NCBI GenBank assembly: GCA_963678705.1
Contig: OY783212.1
Coordinates: 7,874,001 to 7,938,000 of the forward strand
Direction: 5' to 3'
From: Panorpa germanica
Taxonomy: Eukaryota; Arthropoda; Insecta; Mecoptera; Panorpidae
DNA length: 64,000 nucleotides
In this document: piece after piece, positions 1 to 10,122 of the stretch
How the letters are laid out: the number at the start of each line of letters is the position of its first letter
Position numbering within the stretch: position 1 is the stretch's first letter
Position numbers and translations under genes: made by a program
The notes under the pieces: model-generated
The model's input: the letters and a program-made list of their open reading frames with translations, nothing else
Database searches by the model: none
What the model was told of the DNA's origin: nothing

Positions 1-2
1 CT

Positions 3-482
3 ACTAAAATTAGCAACAGAATAAATTCAAATGGTTTCGCACGCAGCTATGCAGCCATTGCGGGGAATACAATGAATGACAAAGCGGTAACTGATTGTGT
101 TGTTCCAACTGAATCAAAAAATGAAGAATTAAGTTTTGTCAATAATTCAATTTTTCCACCCTTAATGCCAAAGAATACGCAAAATGAAACAAAAATCATT
201 TCAACAGCTACTAATGATGATACTATTGCGATTGTAAATAATAATGATAATTTGTCCAAAATTCCTACAGCACACAAAGAAATTAAGAGAAAAATTGTAG
301 AATCATCGTCAAATGAAGATACTTTGGCAAATTCTGAAATTGAAGATTGCTCAGATAATTCCGCTGCATCCAAAATGGATATAGGATTGGAAAAAAAAGA
401 TAAGAAAAATAACAAAAGACCAAAGAAACAAAAAAAAGTGACAGGAAAAGCAATGGATATAAAAGATAAAACAATTGAATAA
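3..482 (+). pseudogene. LINE ORF1 carboxy-terminal fragment
   Basis: The frame is already open at the window edge, so the methionine at 72 is probably internal and the protein enters from the left. The 159 or so visible residues are hydrophilic, rich in Asn, Ser and Lys, and end in a strongly basic Lys-rich tail (about 388-450) that could bind RNA. No zinc knuckle or RRM is visible in this part. The assignment to ORF1 rests on the position just ahead of an endonuclease-encoding ORF2 with only 27 bp between them, the usual order in non-LTR elements. The frame is intact over the visible part, but the downstream ORF2 is broken, so the element is non-functional. Confidence 0.55.
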
Positions 483-509
483 CCTTAATTTATTCAATAT
501 CTTATTAAT

Positions 510-1038
510 ATGGTACTAAGAACATTTGCAACATTTAATATCAATGGATTATCCTCTGTAACATCTAAAATTATGCTGAAACAATTTATTATAGACCACG
601 ATTTGGACATAATTTTATTACAAGAAGTTAATATAGAAAATTTAAGTTTCTTTAAACCTTATTCCTATATCTCGAACATTGGCATAAATAATAGAGGAAC
701 TGCAATTTTGTTAAGGCCTGGAATAGAAGCTACAGATTGCATATGTGAAGAAGATGGACGTATCCTATCGATAACTGTTGAAGATTAACTTTAGACTACC
801 TCTAATCATTGCTGGCGATTTTAACTGTGTGCTGAACCAGAGAGACCAACTTGGGACTCTAAACTTCTGTTCTGGATTAAATAGGTTAATAACTGAACGA
901 ATTCTATCTGATATTTGGATCCTCAAGAATAAAACTCAACAGGGCTTCACTTACTTTAGGGGAATGAACATAGCATCAAGAATTGATAGAGTTTATGTTT
1001 CTGAAGATAGCCCTCACTGTAGAATACTCCTACTATAA
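510..1038 (+). pseudogene. LINE ORF2 endonuclease domain, deleted and frameshifted
   Basis: Two frames together give an exonuclease-endonuclease-phosphatase domain of the type that nicks target DNA in non-LTR retrotransposition. Frame one (510-788) begins with FNINGLSS and contains the metal-binding glutamate in LLQEV and the motif NNRGTAIL. Frame two (about 778-1038) carries the active-site motif AGDFNCVL and the later SRIDRVYVS motif. Between GRILSI and the AGDFN motif the family normally has several tens of residues; they are missing here, with a frame change near 785, so one internal deletion explains both. After the SRIDR motif the frame stops at 1036-1038 and no reverse transcriptase follows. 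This is a dead copy; family identity is clear, clade is not. Confidence 0.75.
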
Positions 1039-1115
1039 AATGTTTTACTAAGATCCTTGTTTTGTAGTTGTAATATTAAGAAATAAATGAATATCAATAT
1101 AAAAAAAAATACGAA

Positions 1116-4100
1116 TTTGATACAAATTTTTTAAATATTTTTTTATTTCATTTACCTTCACTTACCTTCACTTACCGTTTATTAAAAATTCTTAATGTAA
1201 AATTTTCGCATCGACCGTTTTCATATTTTTTTCGCATCATTTTTCACTAATCTAATATTTTATGTAATTTACGTCATAATATTGTGCATTTTTTTTCTAA
1301 TTTTTTAATTGTAGTATAATAAATTTTGTGTATTTTTAATGATATGTTTGTTGATTTATAATTCTGAATTATTTCATATATCGTCAAATATTGTGTAATT
1401 GAATTCGAAACAATAGTTGCTTCGTGTTTTACTTGTACTACTAGTAAATAGTTTCATTTTAAAGTTGTTTCCTCTTCAATTTTGCCTTTCGGGAAAATGT
1501 AAATATTACAAAATACAAAATATAATGAAAAACTTTATTTTAAAACATATACTGATTTATATATTATTTACGTAAAAAATATTGTATTATGTAATACAAT
1601 TTTTATATAGAAACGAAAATTAGTTTTAAAATATTTTATATCAATTATAACCTTGTATTTATAAATTATGAATTATTTATAACAAATGTTTATAAATGTA
1701 AATATTATTTTTAGTACTAATAACTATCAAAAGTTGAAGTTAAGTTCTAAAATGTCTTTTTGGATATATTTTCATTTTAATAATCATTCAATCTCTTCTC
1801 ATAAATATCTGATTGAACGGTTTAGTTAATACAGCGAGACATTATTTGTGCTAGAATCGTGTATATCCACACAAACGTTACAAAAATGTAAATATTCCAC
1901 CAGATCTAATACTTCTCTCGAATGTTATTAGCAACACAAGAAATGGTGCTTATAACATTTCTATTTTATGATCCGCTTTTTTTATATCTGTCTTTGTTAT
2001 ATAATAACTATATACGTGTGTGTATACCGTCTGGAATGTCATTTTTACGCTGATATATTACAAAAATTCCAGGCTGTTATAGAAATATTTCCACCATATG
2101 ATTTGTAGATTGCTAGTAAAATCTCATTTCTTTCGGTAATATTTTTTATTTTGAATCTTTATTACAATTTATTTCCTAATCTGCCAAGGTTGTCAGAACT
2201 GTATCGAAACGGAATTATTTGAACATTTTCAGGTTTTTCTTTTTAAATTGTAATATTAGTTTTTGTTTGTTTTTGTTATCAAAACAGTTGTTCAATAGTT
2301 GGTAGACGACACTGCGAGGGTTGAGGCATTGACATGAGAATTTATTTGTAAAATGTGATTTTAAAATTTCCAGTCACAACTACTATCTGACGTCATTCTG
2401 CTAATGTTATTAATTGTCTTGAAAATTTTAATCGTGACGTCAACAGAGTTCAAAATTTACGCATAGAATGTTTCTTTCTTTTTGTAATCTTTTTAAATGT
2501 ATCTTTTAAATTCTTCTTTTTTATTATTTATTCTTGGCTTTATATTGTGACTGCCACGGTTGTATGTTAGCAGTGCGAAATTTAAAATGACACATCTTGT
2601 TGAAAAATAATTAAAATGACTTTTATTATATATAATATTTTTATTTTATTTTGCATTTATCTCGAAACTACTTTTTAAGCTAGTCGCCACGATATCACAA
2701 AAACGCTTCATCCAATTTTAATAAAAATTTCACCACATTTTCTTTTTTTATTCTACCTATAGAGTAGCATAGAATTTTTAGGATTAACTTTACGATAACT
2801 CGATCAACTTAAAATTTTAACCAAAAAAATCAACATTTTTTAAACAATTGTTATTTCCAAAAAATAAACTTTTTTCCCCTATGCTTCGCCATTTTTTAAA
2901 ATAATTTTTATACACATACATTTTTCACAAATGTATATAATATTAAATTATAATAAAAAAAAACACATACACTTGAAAATTGTGTAAAAAAATTACAATT
3001 TTTCTTGAAATTTTGTATTCCAACAACAAAGTTGCATTCGAATACGCGCGTGTTTTCGAAATCCAAATTCATTTCTTTTCAGTTGATCAATATCTATGTT
3101 TGTGTGTGTGTCTTTTATTTACTTTCCCATTAATATCATATCATATTGAGCCACAGCAAAGCGTATGTTTCAATTTTATCAAATTCTTAAGAAAAGTGTT
3201 TTTATGACCACACGTAAATGTGTATAGCAAGATGAATTTATGGTATTAGCCAACGAAAACGTCACATCGAAAAACAATATTGTCATTCTATTTATGTCTT
3301 CCAGGCAACACTTTCCTGAAATACTTTAATAGCAATCAATATACTTCAGCAGCCATATGTTGTATAATAGCGGTCACTAAAATAACCTAAAGAAAAAAAC
3401 CGAAAAAACACATTATAAGCGAGCTTTAATGATATTGAAAGGGTTTTATATTTTGCAGCATGACAAACATATTTCGTTATGATGATATTACACTTTCATA
3501 TACACTAGTGATCTTAAATTTGGTGTAAAAGCCCACAGTCGATTTACAGTTAGACCGAAAACCCTGCGGCAATAACATAAAAACTTAAAACCAGTATTAA
3601 AGTCATAGTTTTCTTATTTATACCAAAATAATGTTCAGTAGGTTGAAATAAAAGTTAAATATAGTTTTTCCACAGAACTTAATATTATTTATTTATAAAA
3701 AAAAATCTAACCTAGAAAATTACTTTAAAATGATGGTTATAGTTTATTTAAAATATATTATTAAAATATTCATTCAATATTTATAAAGGTATGAGTATAA
3801 GGAAGTGAGTGATATTTAGAGCTGTTTTAAAACTCCACCAGAGTAGAGTTCCACCAGTACCAGCGCCAGCAGGTGGTTGGTGGGGTTGAGGGGTAAGCCG
3901 CCTTGTTTGCCAGTATTCGATGAATTGAATGTTTCACTCAAATGGGTTTGCTTTACGCCGCGTTAACATTTCAAAAACAAATGTGTAACAAATTTGATAT
4001 ACTCAATACATGACCCCTGTAGCAGCAAGCAGCTAGCACTGAACACCCGGCAGGGTGGATAGCGAACCAAAGTGTGAACGAAATCAATTTTTATAATGTA

Positions 4101-4577
4101 ATCTCAAATTATAAACAAGGACTCGTGCAGTTTAGCTTAGATTAGGGGCGATGTTGAACGTTTTGTTACCATAGACCTTTTAAATGTTCGTATATGAGAA
4201 AATATGATTTAACTAATTGACTGATGCTATTTATGTGGATTTTTATTTTCCAAAATTAGCATTAGAGACTCTCAAACTACAACCGTTTTTTGTGACTTGC
4301 GACTATTTGAGGCACACAATTGATTTATTTGTGTTTGTCTTTTTTTATTAATACATCAATGTATGCTGTCGCTTAAGCTTCAAAACAGGTTATCTAAATT
4401 TTTCTAAGGTTTCAGGAAAACTGTTTTTAAATTATTTAATCTGGATAGTCAGTGCTGTCACTGACACTTCATGATTTCACAAAATACATTTGGATCGTAA
4501 ATCTGACAATTTAAATAAATTCAGCGCATAATTTTGAATAAAAAAGTGTAAAAATTCTCAGATAACTATCCTACAAT
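1116..4577. other. Gene-free AT-rich stretch
   Basis: No supportable gene. Most of it is A/T-run sequence. A GC-richer patch at 3826-4070 contains CCA/CAG-rich sequence and a donor-like GGGGTAAGC at about 3889, but each frame is short or stopped, so I do not call an exon. The 2640-2880 part resembles the AT-rich interior of insect DNA transposons, without visible ends. Confidence 0.5.
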
Positions 4578-4867
4578 CAGGGGTGTAGCTAGCGCCGTAT
4601 TCGCCGTATCAATGATACAGGGCCCCGGGCTAAAGGGGCCCCAAATGTATGTAAGCAAAAATTCGTAAAATGTTATCCACAATCTCACTTAAACTCTTAA
4701 GCCGTAGTTCCTAGAAGTATTAATTGTAAGTAATAACGTTTAATAAACATATAATTATTTTAATTCAATGCGAGCGTATTTGTTCCTTTTGTAAAAAATC
4801 TTTACCCATCATTTGGGTCCCCAACAAATTTTGATACAGGACCCATCTAAGGCGCGCTACGTTACTG
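4578..4867. mobile_element. hAT-type MITE, 290 bp
   Basis: The left end begins CAGGGGTGTAGCTAGCGCC. The reverse complement of the right end is CAGTAACGTAGCGCGCC, which pairs with it allowing a few changes. The flanks are CCTACAAT (4570-4577) and CCTATAAT (4868-4875), an 8-bp target duplication with one mismatch, as expected for hAT. The interior has a GGGCCCCGGG-rich patch near 4620 and no open frame, so this is a non-autonomous copy. Confidence 0.75.
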
Positions 4868-5044
4868 CCTATAATAAAAGTTTCACAAATGTGCACCATA
4901 AGCTAATTACAACGTTCATTTTCTAACGGGGAAACGTAATTTAACCAAAAATTGCGGTACTTATATCAACAGAATAGACAATAGAAAGTTTGTTAAACAA
5001 GATGCTTGATTTTTATTAAAATTATTATATAAAAAAATATTCAG

Positions 5045-5105
5045 GGGACTGCCACGGATCAGGGGAGAGGGGGTCCTCAAAGTGTGACAAGATGTGACAT
5101 GAGTT
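5045..5105. repeat. Fragment of a dispersed repeat (GTGACAAGATGT type)
   Basis: It shares AGTGTGACAAGATGTGACATG with 14891-14965, which in turn shares a TTACGTCACAC segment with 33050-33103 and 39867-39935. These are four partial, diverged copies of one family. I recognise the ACGTCACAC sequence as common in insect genomes but cannot assign the element. Confidence 0.45.
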
Positions 5106-5190
5106 TTGTTTCAATTTTCGAAAAAAAAAATTTCTTTTTCCAATTCCTAAACAAAATGAGACAAATTTTTGTTTTTCTTTTCTTGTGTAG

Positions 5191-5251
5191 TCATGAGCAG
5201 GACCACCCTCTGGTGCCCGCTTATCGTGGAATATTGGGACACCCTGTATAG
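5191..5251. mobile_element. Transposon terminus (GGGACACCCTGTATA)
   Basis: GGGACACCCTGTATA at 5236-5250 is the reverse complement of TATACAGGGTGTCCC, a terminal motif common in insect DNA transposons. The matching opposite end was not found. The segment has a polypyrimidine AG in front and GGTAAGAC behind, so it mimics an exon; I prefer the transposon reading. Confidence 0.4.
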
Positions 5252-7596
5252 GTAAGACATAAGTTTTTATAATAAATCTTAAAAGCGTTTATTATTAATC
5301 TGATTTTTCTCAGTTTAGTTAATACCACACGAAACGCACCTGCTGTAGTAATGTTTCAGCAGGTTGATAGTAGTTAACCACGGTCTATAAAGCAAAACAC
5401 TCTAAATTACACGCTACAAACAACGGTCACTGACTCGATAACGGTTATCAATCATACGAACTGGAACCACATCCCACTAACCCCTGCAAATCAGAAACGG
5501 GCAACTATTACAACGCCTAAAGTTACGTCTCGGCCACCACTAGGTTAACGAGCTCCACTATAAATATGCAAACTGCAAAAAACTTCATTTATAAAATGAT
5601 TTATGTTTAACACATTTTTTTAGAGTTCAGCGGCATAAAATGATATCAATATTATTAATGGTGAAGTAGGAGAAGAGTAGATCTTTATAGTGGGCGGGAG
5701 AGGGGTTGTTAAACTCCAATCGGCTTTAGAGATATTAAATAAAAGGCGTTAAAAATAGATAAACGGGTATGGTTTAACAGATTATGTTTTTTTATGGATT
5801 ATTTATTTCACTCGATTAAATGATGTCGATAGCACAGAGGTAGATAGCATTCTAACAGAATAGCTCCTTCGTTACAAAAATTTAATTCTCATGGACATTG
5901 GTATTATCGGACCAATACAAAAGGGTAATGGTGGAATTGATAAATTTTATATTTTCGCCATTTTCCTTTTTTTTAATATTTATTTGAGTGCATCAACTTT
6001 CGATAGTTATTACCACTAAAACAATATAAACATAAATATTACAGTTTGTGGGCTGTTCGATCACTTTAATCATATTGAAAATATATTTAACAGTGCGATG
6101 TTGCTCGAAGGATTAATTCGCACTGCTAAAGATCGTGTTATAGGGTCTTATAAAGTTAAAGAGTAATTTATTTTTTGGAATAATAGAAATGTTTTTCAAT
6201 AGAAAAGCATATGTTGTTGGTATAAATATTTTATACTCATAAAATATTTATACCTTTTCATAAAATGTACATATCAAAAGCTTCTTTTTGAATCATTTTA
6301 TTAACCCATGTTCGTGTTTTATTAATTGCTTAATTAAGCTACACAAAGTAAACTTAAACAAAATAACGAAACAGAAACAATTTCTGGTTTAATGAGTAAG
6401 AGTATGGATTTGAATAAGCTCTGGTACGAGTACGAGTAATAGGAGCTTATTTGCTGTAACGACCAGTGAAGGGTGTGCTTAAAGCTCGGTGTATTACCCA
6501 GATGAGATCTCGGGTCGAAAATATCCATATTAATTGTTCAAAAAGGTAAATAACTATGCTAATTTTTATAAATATATCTATACACTTGTTCAAGATTCTT
6601 TAACATCTAAGCAAATCATAAGTTCGGATTAACTAAAGTTTGTTTTAATTAAAGTAAAACATTCGTTATTTATTAAAAGCTCAAAACACGAAGAGCTTTT
6701 TTTTAGTTTTTGCTTGTTATGATTTAGGTCACATGGATTATAAATTCTGTCGGGAAAGTCTGTTCAACTGACAAACTTAACTTTGCCAAGGCATTACGTA
6801 TAACTGCAAAAGTGGTTTTGATAATGTTGAACTTAACTAACCTTCGACGATGTCAATGAATAACGACGCCAGCATAAAACTACTGCACTGTACAAAGACA
6901 GATTGCAAAGTTTTGGACCTAGACTAGAAAAAAACTTGTTTATGGCTGACTGTTAAAGCTATATCAATCAACGTATTGACTACGTCAACCTTAAGCTAAT
7001 GATGAAATCGTCATTAAAACTTTTCATATATTAGCTCCATCTCCATGCGTGGCTTGGATATTTTTAACAACTCTTGTTTTTTATTTTTTATATTTTTTTT
7101 ATTTTATTAGGCTTTGGCTCATTCAGCTTTCTTGCGATTTTAAGACGATCCTTGTATTATATAAAGATCGAAGAGAGGTATTTATTGTACATAGAAATTG
7201 TAACGTTGAGTGCTGGATTCAATTTGCGTTACAAATTAACTAAAGCATTACATTTATACCTGGTTTTCGGTTGTACAGGGATTTCTAATTAGTACCAACT
7301 ATATTCTATGTTGGACGTAACGACAATTCGATTGCATATAATTCGATCCAGTCAGAATGTCTAAAATATGAAATGCGTTTATATTCTATATTTTTATTTT
7401 AACTTATTCGCTTTTATATTTCACGAGCGACTATAGTTGAGAATGAATTAAAATAGTTTTTAAAATAAATAATTTTTGAAATTTGCTAAAGGTAAAATAA
7501 TGTATGTACCTTCGTTAATTACTTTGTTGTTACATTAATTTTTAATTTTTTTCACTGCTTATTAATAAATAAGAAAAAGGAACAAAGTTTGAATAA
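5252..7596. other. Gene-free stretch downstream of the transporter gene
   Basis: Holds no supportable coding region. Position 6425 has two overlapping ACGAGTAC motifs. A T-rich patch at 7075-7115 gives short hydrophobic frames that are composition artefacts. Confidence 0.5.
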
Positions 7597-7602
7597 TTTA
7601 TT
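7597..7602 (-). terminator. Poly(A) signal of the SLC15-like gene
   Basis: TTTATT on the plus strand is AATAAA on the coding strand, about 90 nt beyond the stop codon. No A-tract follows, so there is no retrocopy tail here. Confidence 0.55.
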
Positions 7603-7690
7603 AACAAATGTGTATTATACTCATAAACTCTTTAAAAATATTCAATCCGTATATTGTTATATCTGAAGCATCCTTATATTCTTATGTAAA

Positions 7691-9757
7691 CTACGTAACA
7701 CTTTGATAACGATATTTACATAGTAGAAGCGCCAGAATCCCTATGCTGATTACTTGCATCCCACAAAACATTAAATATTCAATCCACTTCCTTTGTAGGC
7801 GTATACTTTTAAAAATCATAATAATAAAATTACCTAAGGATCTGAGTAGCATGCCATAAGCCCAGCTGACGGATCTTAGTTTAGGAGGTGATTGCGAAAA
7901 TAGAAATTGATGCAAGGAAATGTCAGTAATCACCGTTCCCCATATCATTACGACTATCTGCGGGGTCTGCCACATCATGTGAATGGAGTTCGGGTTCACC
8001 AGGACATGTTGATTGATCGCTGTAGCATTAGAATTTATAACGAAATTATAAACTGCACCCGTTTTAAGTTGTATGTCCGATATCTTCGTTGTTCCATCAA
8101 CATGAACTGCGTAATTCATGCTTGGATAGACTGTATACATCGAACTATTACTAAATGGGATGTTCAAACCTATATAGCCATGTTTGGTGATGAATTTTAT
8201 ATTTTTGTGTTTGCTCTTTTTGCTACCAATAATCCTAATGTACGGATATCCTTTAATGGATCTGTTAACAATGTCCTCGTAAGACCAAATTTCGTCATGG
8301 TCAAGCACATACGTCATAGCTTTCTTCTCGAAAACTTCTAAACTTATTTCTTTATTTAGAAACGCGGGACAACCTGGGCCCGCACCTTCTAGTCTTATTT
8401 TGAACTGATCTTTGTTTTTGACTTTGATCGCTGTATTGGTGTAGAGTTGCATTGGTTCCATTGTAGGGACCTCAAGGTTCGGTAGTGCCATTTTGTATGT
8501 ACAGTCTAATGTATTTATGATTCGAAGTTCTCCAAAACCAGGTTTAATCGCCGTTGGTTGTAGTTGTTCTATAAATAGCTGTAGAGTGGCAGACATGATG
8601 TATGCAATTAGCACAAAGGTGCTGCCTATCAATATTAAGGTGGTATCACGTTGAACGCCAAACTTTCTCAAACATGGTTCAAACCAATTTATGTAAACGG
8701 GGACAAAGAACATACTACACAATGAATGTAGCGCTAGCATTTGTTCAGGTTTGATGTACATGAACCCAATGTATCCATTCATCAACCGCGCCTGGAAGAT
8801 CCAGCTGGATTTCACTTGGAATAAGGAAGCGTATGTAAATGGAATGACAAAGACAACTCCAAAGATTTCACAGAGGACTTTCATGTCAATTATAAGTTGC
8901 GGATTGTACTTCTCGGATGCGTAATCCAACCAGTGGTGTATTTGGACATCGCTTTCGAATTTATTCCTAAACCGTTTTCCTAAAGCATAACAGGTGCATG
9001 AAGTCACCAAGATCAGCTTGCTTCCCCTTGGTTTGCTGATTTTAAGAAATGGTTCCATTACCACCAGAGAGCACACAACGATTACTAGTAGAAACGTCGA
9101 TATAGTAAAGATCAACATGTAGCAATCTTGAAGGTCATAGCAATGGATTTCATCTCTTAATATAGGATATATGATGCGGCTGAGAATCAGAGCAGTATTA
9201 TTGATTATTAGATAAATCTGAAAAAATTGTGACACATATTTCTTTTGATATTGATAATTAAATTGTTCTACTTGGAGGGGCACCAAATTTGAAACAGATC
9301 CCATTCCAATAATCCTGCAGATGAAACACACCCACACAGAAATTTTTGGAGTGTAGATAAACCGTGGAACGGATCCAACTGTCAAGGACACGTATCCAAA
9401 TGTTCCGAATAGTAATCCATATAGAATGACTATAAATTTACTGCAGCAAGTGTCCGTGAAGATTCCACTAACAACTGGGACTAGCAGTGTTAATGCCAAG
9501 TAGAGATGAAAGTACATCGCTGCTTCATCTTCCGAGTAGTGGCATCTATCGGTCATGTAGATAATTAGAACAGTCCATGCCGAGGAGCTAAATGAAATGA
9601 GTGCGTTCCCACCTAGCATGATTAGCACTGTTCGTGGATATTTGCCTGATACTTGGTCAGTTTCCACTTCGACTGAAGACGACAAGGAGGATGTCATATC
9701 TACGCCCATGGATTGAGCATTCTTTCTAACTTCAATACTTGTTCTTCTGGAAGACAT
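7691..9757 (-). CDS. SLC15/POT-family (PEPT-like) membrane transporter, derived paralogue
   Basis: Uninterrupted 688-residue frame, close to the usual length of animal PEPT proteins. Residues 1-42 are a polar, Ser-rich cytoplasmic head. TM1 follows at about 43-69 and TM2 at about 83-101, then SGIFTDTCCSKF, equivalent to the POT signature after TM2. The block FFQIYLIINN to DCYMLIF (178-217) matches the second POT signature region, and the cytoplasmic linker (about 240-292) has the HHWLDYA/EKY pattern of PEPTs. A large extracellular domain of about 200 residues (398-595) precedes TM10-12, where FSQSPPKLRSV matches the PEPT TM10 end. Departures: the TM1 ExxERFxYYG motif is absent (NALISFSSSA), the TM5 lysine is Ser, the TM7 DQQGSRW motif is altered to FQVKSSW, and the TM10 glutamate is Gln617. 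The TM2 histidine is kept (His84). Family is certain; proton-driven di/tripeptide uptake is doubtful. Start: ATG with A at -3 (AAT ATG). No introns are visible. Confidence 0.93.
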   Translation of the reverse strand: MSSRRTSIEVRKNAQSMGVDMTSSLSSSVEVETDQVSGKYPRTVLIMLGGNALISFSSSAWTVLIIYMTDRCHYSEDEAAMYFHLYLALTLLVPVVSGIFTDTCCSKFIVILYGLLFGTFGYVSLTVGSVPRFIYTPKISVWVCFICRIIGMGSVSNLVPLQVEQFNYQYQKKYVSQFFQIYLIINNTALILSRIIYPILRDEIHCYDLQDCYMLIFTISTFLLVIVVCSLVVMEPFLKISKPRGSKLILVTSCTCYALGKRFRNKFESDVQIHHWLDYASEKYNPQLIIDMKVLCEIFGVVFVIPFTYASLFQVKSSWIFQARLMNGYIGFMYIKPEQMLALHSLCSMFFVPVYINWFEPCLRKFGVQRDTTLILIGSTFVLIAYIMSATLQLFIEQLQPTAIKPGFGELRIINTLDCTYKMALPNLEVPTMEPMQLYTNTAIKVKNKDQFKIRLEGAGPGCPAFLNKEISLEVFEKKAMTYVLDHDEIWSYEDIVNRSIKGYPYIRIIGSKKSKHKNIKFITKHGYIGLNIPFSNSSMYTVYPSMNYAVHVDGTTKISDIQLKTGAVYNFVINSNATAINQHVLVNPNSIHMMWQTPQIVVMIWGTVITDISLHQFLFSQSPPKLRSVSWAYGMLLRSLGNFIIMIFKSIRLQRKWIEYLMFCGMQVISIGILALLLCKYRYQSVT

Positions 9758-9950
9758 ATTGACATGGAGTAAACAAATTTACTATGAAACTAAATTAAAC
9801 CAAAATTTTGTATAAAAATATTTATTCATATTTAACTGAAATACTATAAACAAAATTATCAAGGAGCACTTGACGTATATAGTAACATATCATTTCAAAG
9901 TATATTGAACATGTTTTTACATATTTAAAATACATTTGTAATAATTTCTT
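9758..9950 (-). promoter_or_regulatory. 5' flank of the SLC15-like gene
   Basis: Very AT-rich. On the minus strand a polypyrimidine-AG (TTTGTTTATAGTATTTCAG) ends near 9834, so a 5'-UTR intron is possible. TATA-like strings are present but not convincing. I cannot place the transcription start. Confidence 0.25.
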
Positions 9951-10122
9951 CACTGTGAGAAATATACAGTAAAAATAACTATGTGATATAGTGCTATCCC
10001 AAATAGTTCTATAGATTTAAATATAAAAGTAATTTTTAATATTCACATAGTAGTTTTTGTCATAAAACCACCCAAGTACCTATGTTCGTATAGTAATATT
10101 TACTGTGTATTAATTCACAGTG
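9951..10122. mobile_element. Small TIR element (172 bp) upstream of the transporter
   Basis: The left end is CACTGTGAGAAATATACAG and continues with TAAAAATAACTA. The reverse complement of the right end reads CACTGTGAATTAATACACAG then TAAATATTACTA, giving imperfect TIRs of about 31 bp. No open frame and no clear target duplication. A single-ended relative lies at 32150-32215. Confidence 0.55.

Larger units (their letters stand above)
1..1115 (+). mobile_element. Non-LTR retrotransposon (LINE), internally deleted relic
   Basis: The stretch reads as an ORF1 carboxy-terminal tail, a 27-bp spacer, an ORF2 start with an apurinic-type endonuclease domain, then an abrupt end and an A-rich 3' end. 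An AATAAA lies near 1082 and an A-run at about 1101-1109. The reverse transcriptase, which should follow the endonuclease, is absent, and the endonuclease itself is broken near 785. The copy therefore lost internal sequence but seems to keep a 3' terminus. The 5' part lies outside the window. The clade is not assigned. Confidence 0.7.

Noticed and set aside
47-415. Long minus-strand frame of 122 codons
   Set aside because: It lies antisense to the LINE ORF1 tail, whose basic carboxy terminus and following ORF2 give a better reading; the hydrophobic translation is the mirror of Lys/Asn codons.
5191-5251. Apparent exon with a good acceptor and GGTAAGAC donor
   Set aside because: Its end is the common transposon terminus GGGACACCCTGTATA, so the splice-like signals are probably fortuitous.
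7907-8341. 144-codon plus-strand frame
   Set aside because: Antisense shadow of the SLC15-like gene, no recognisable domain.
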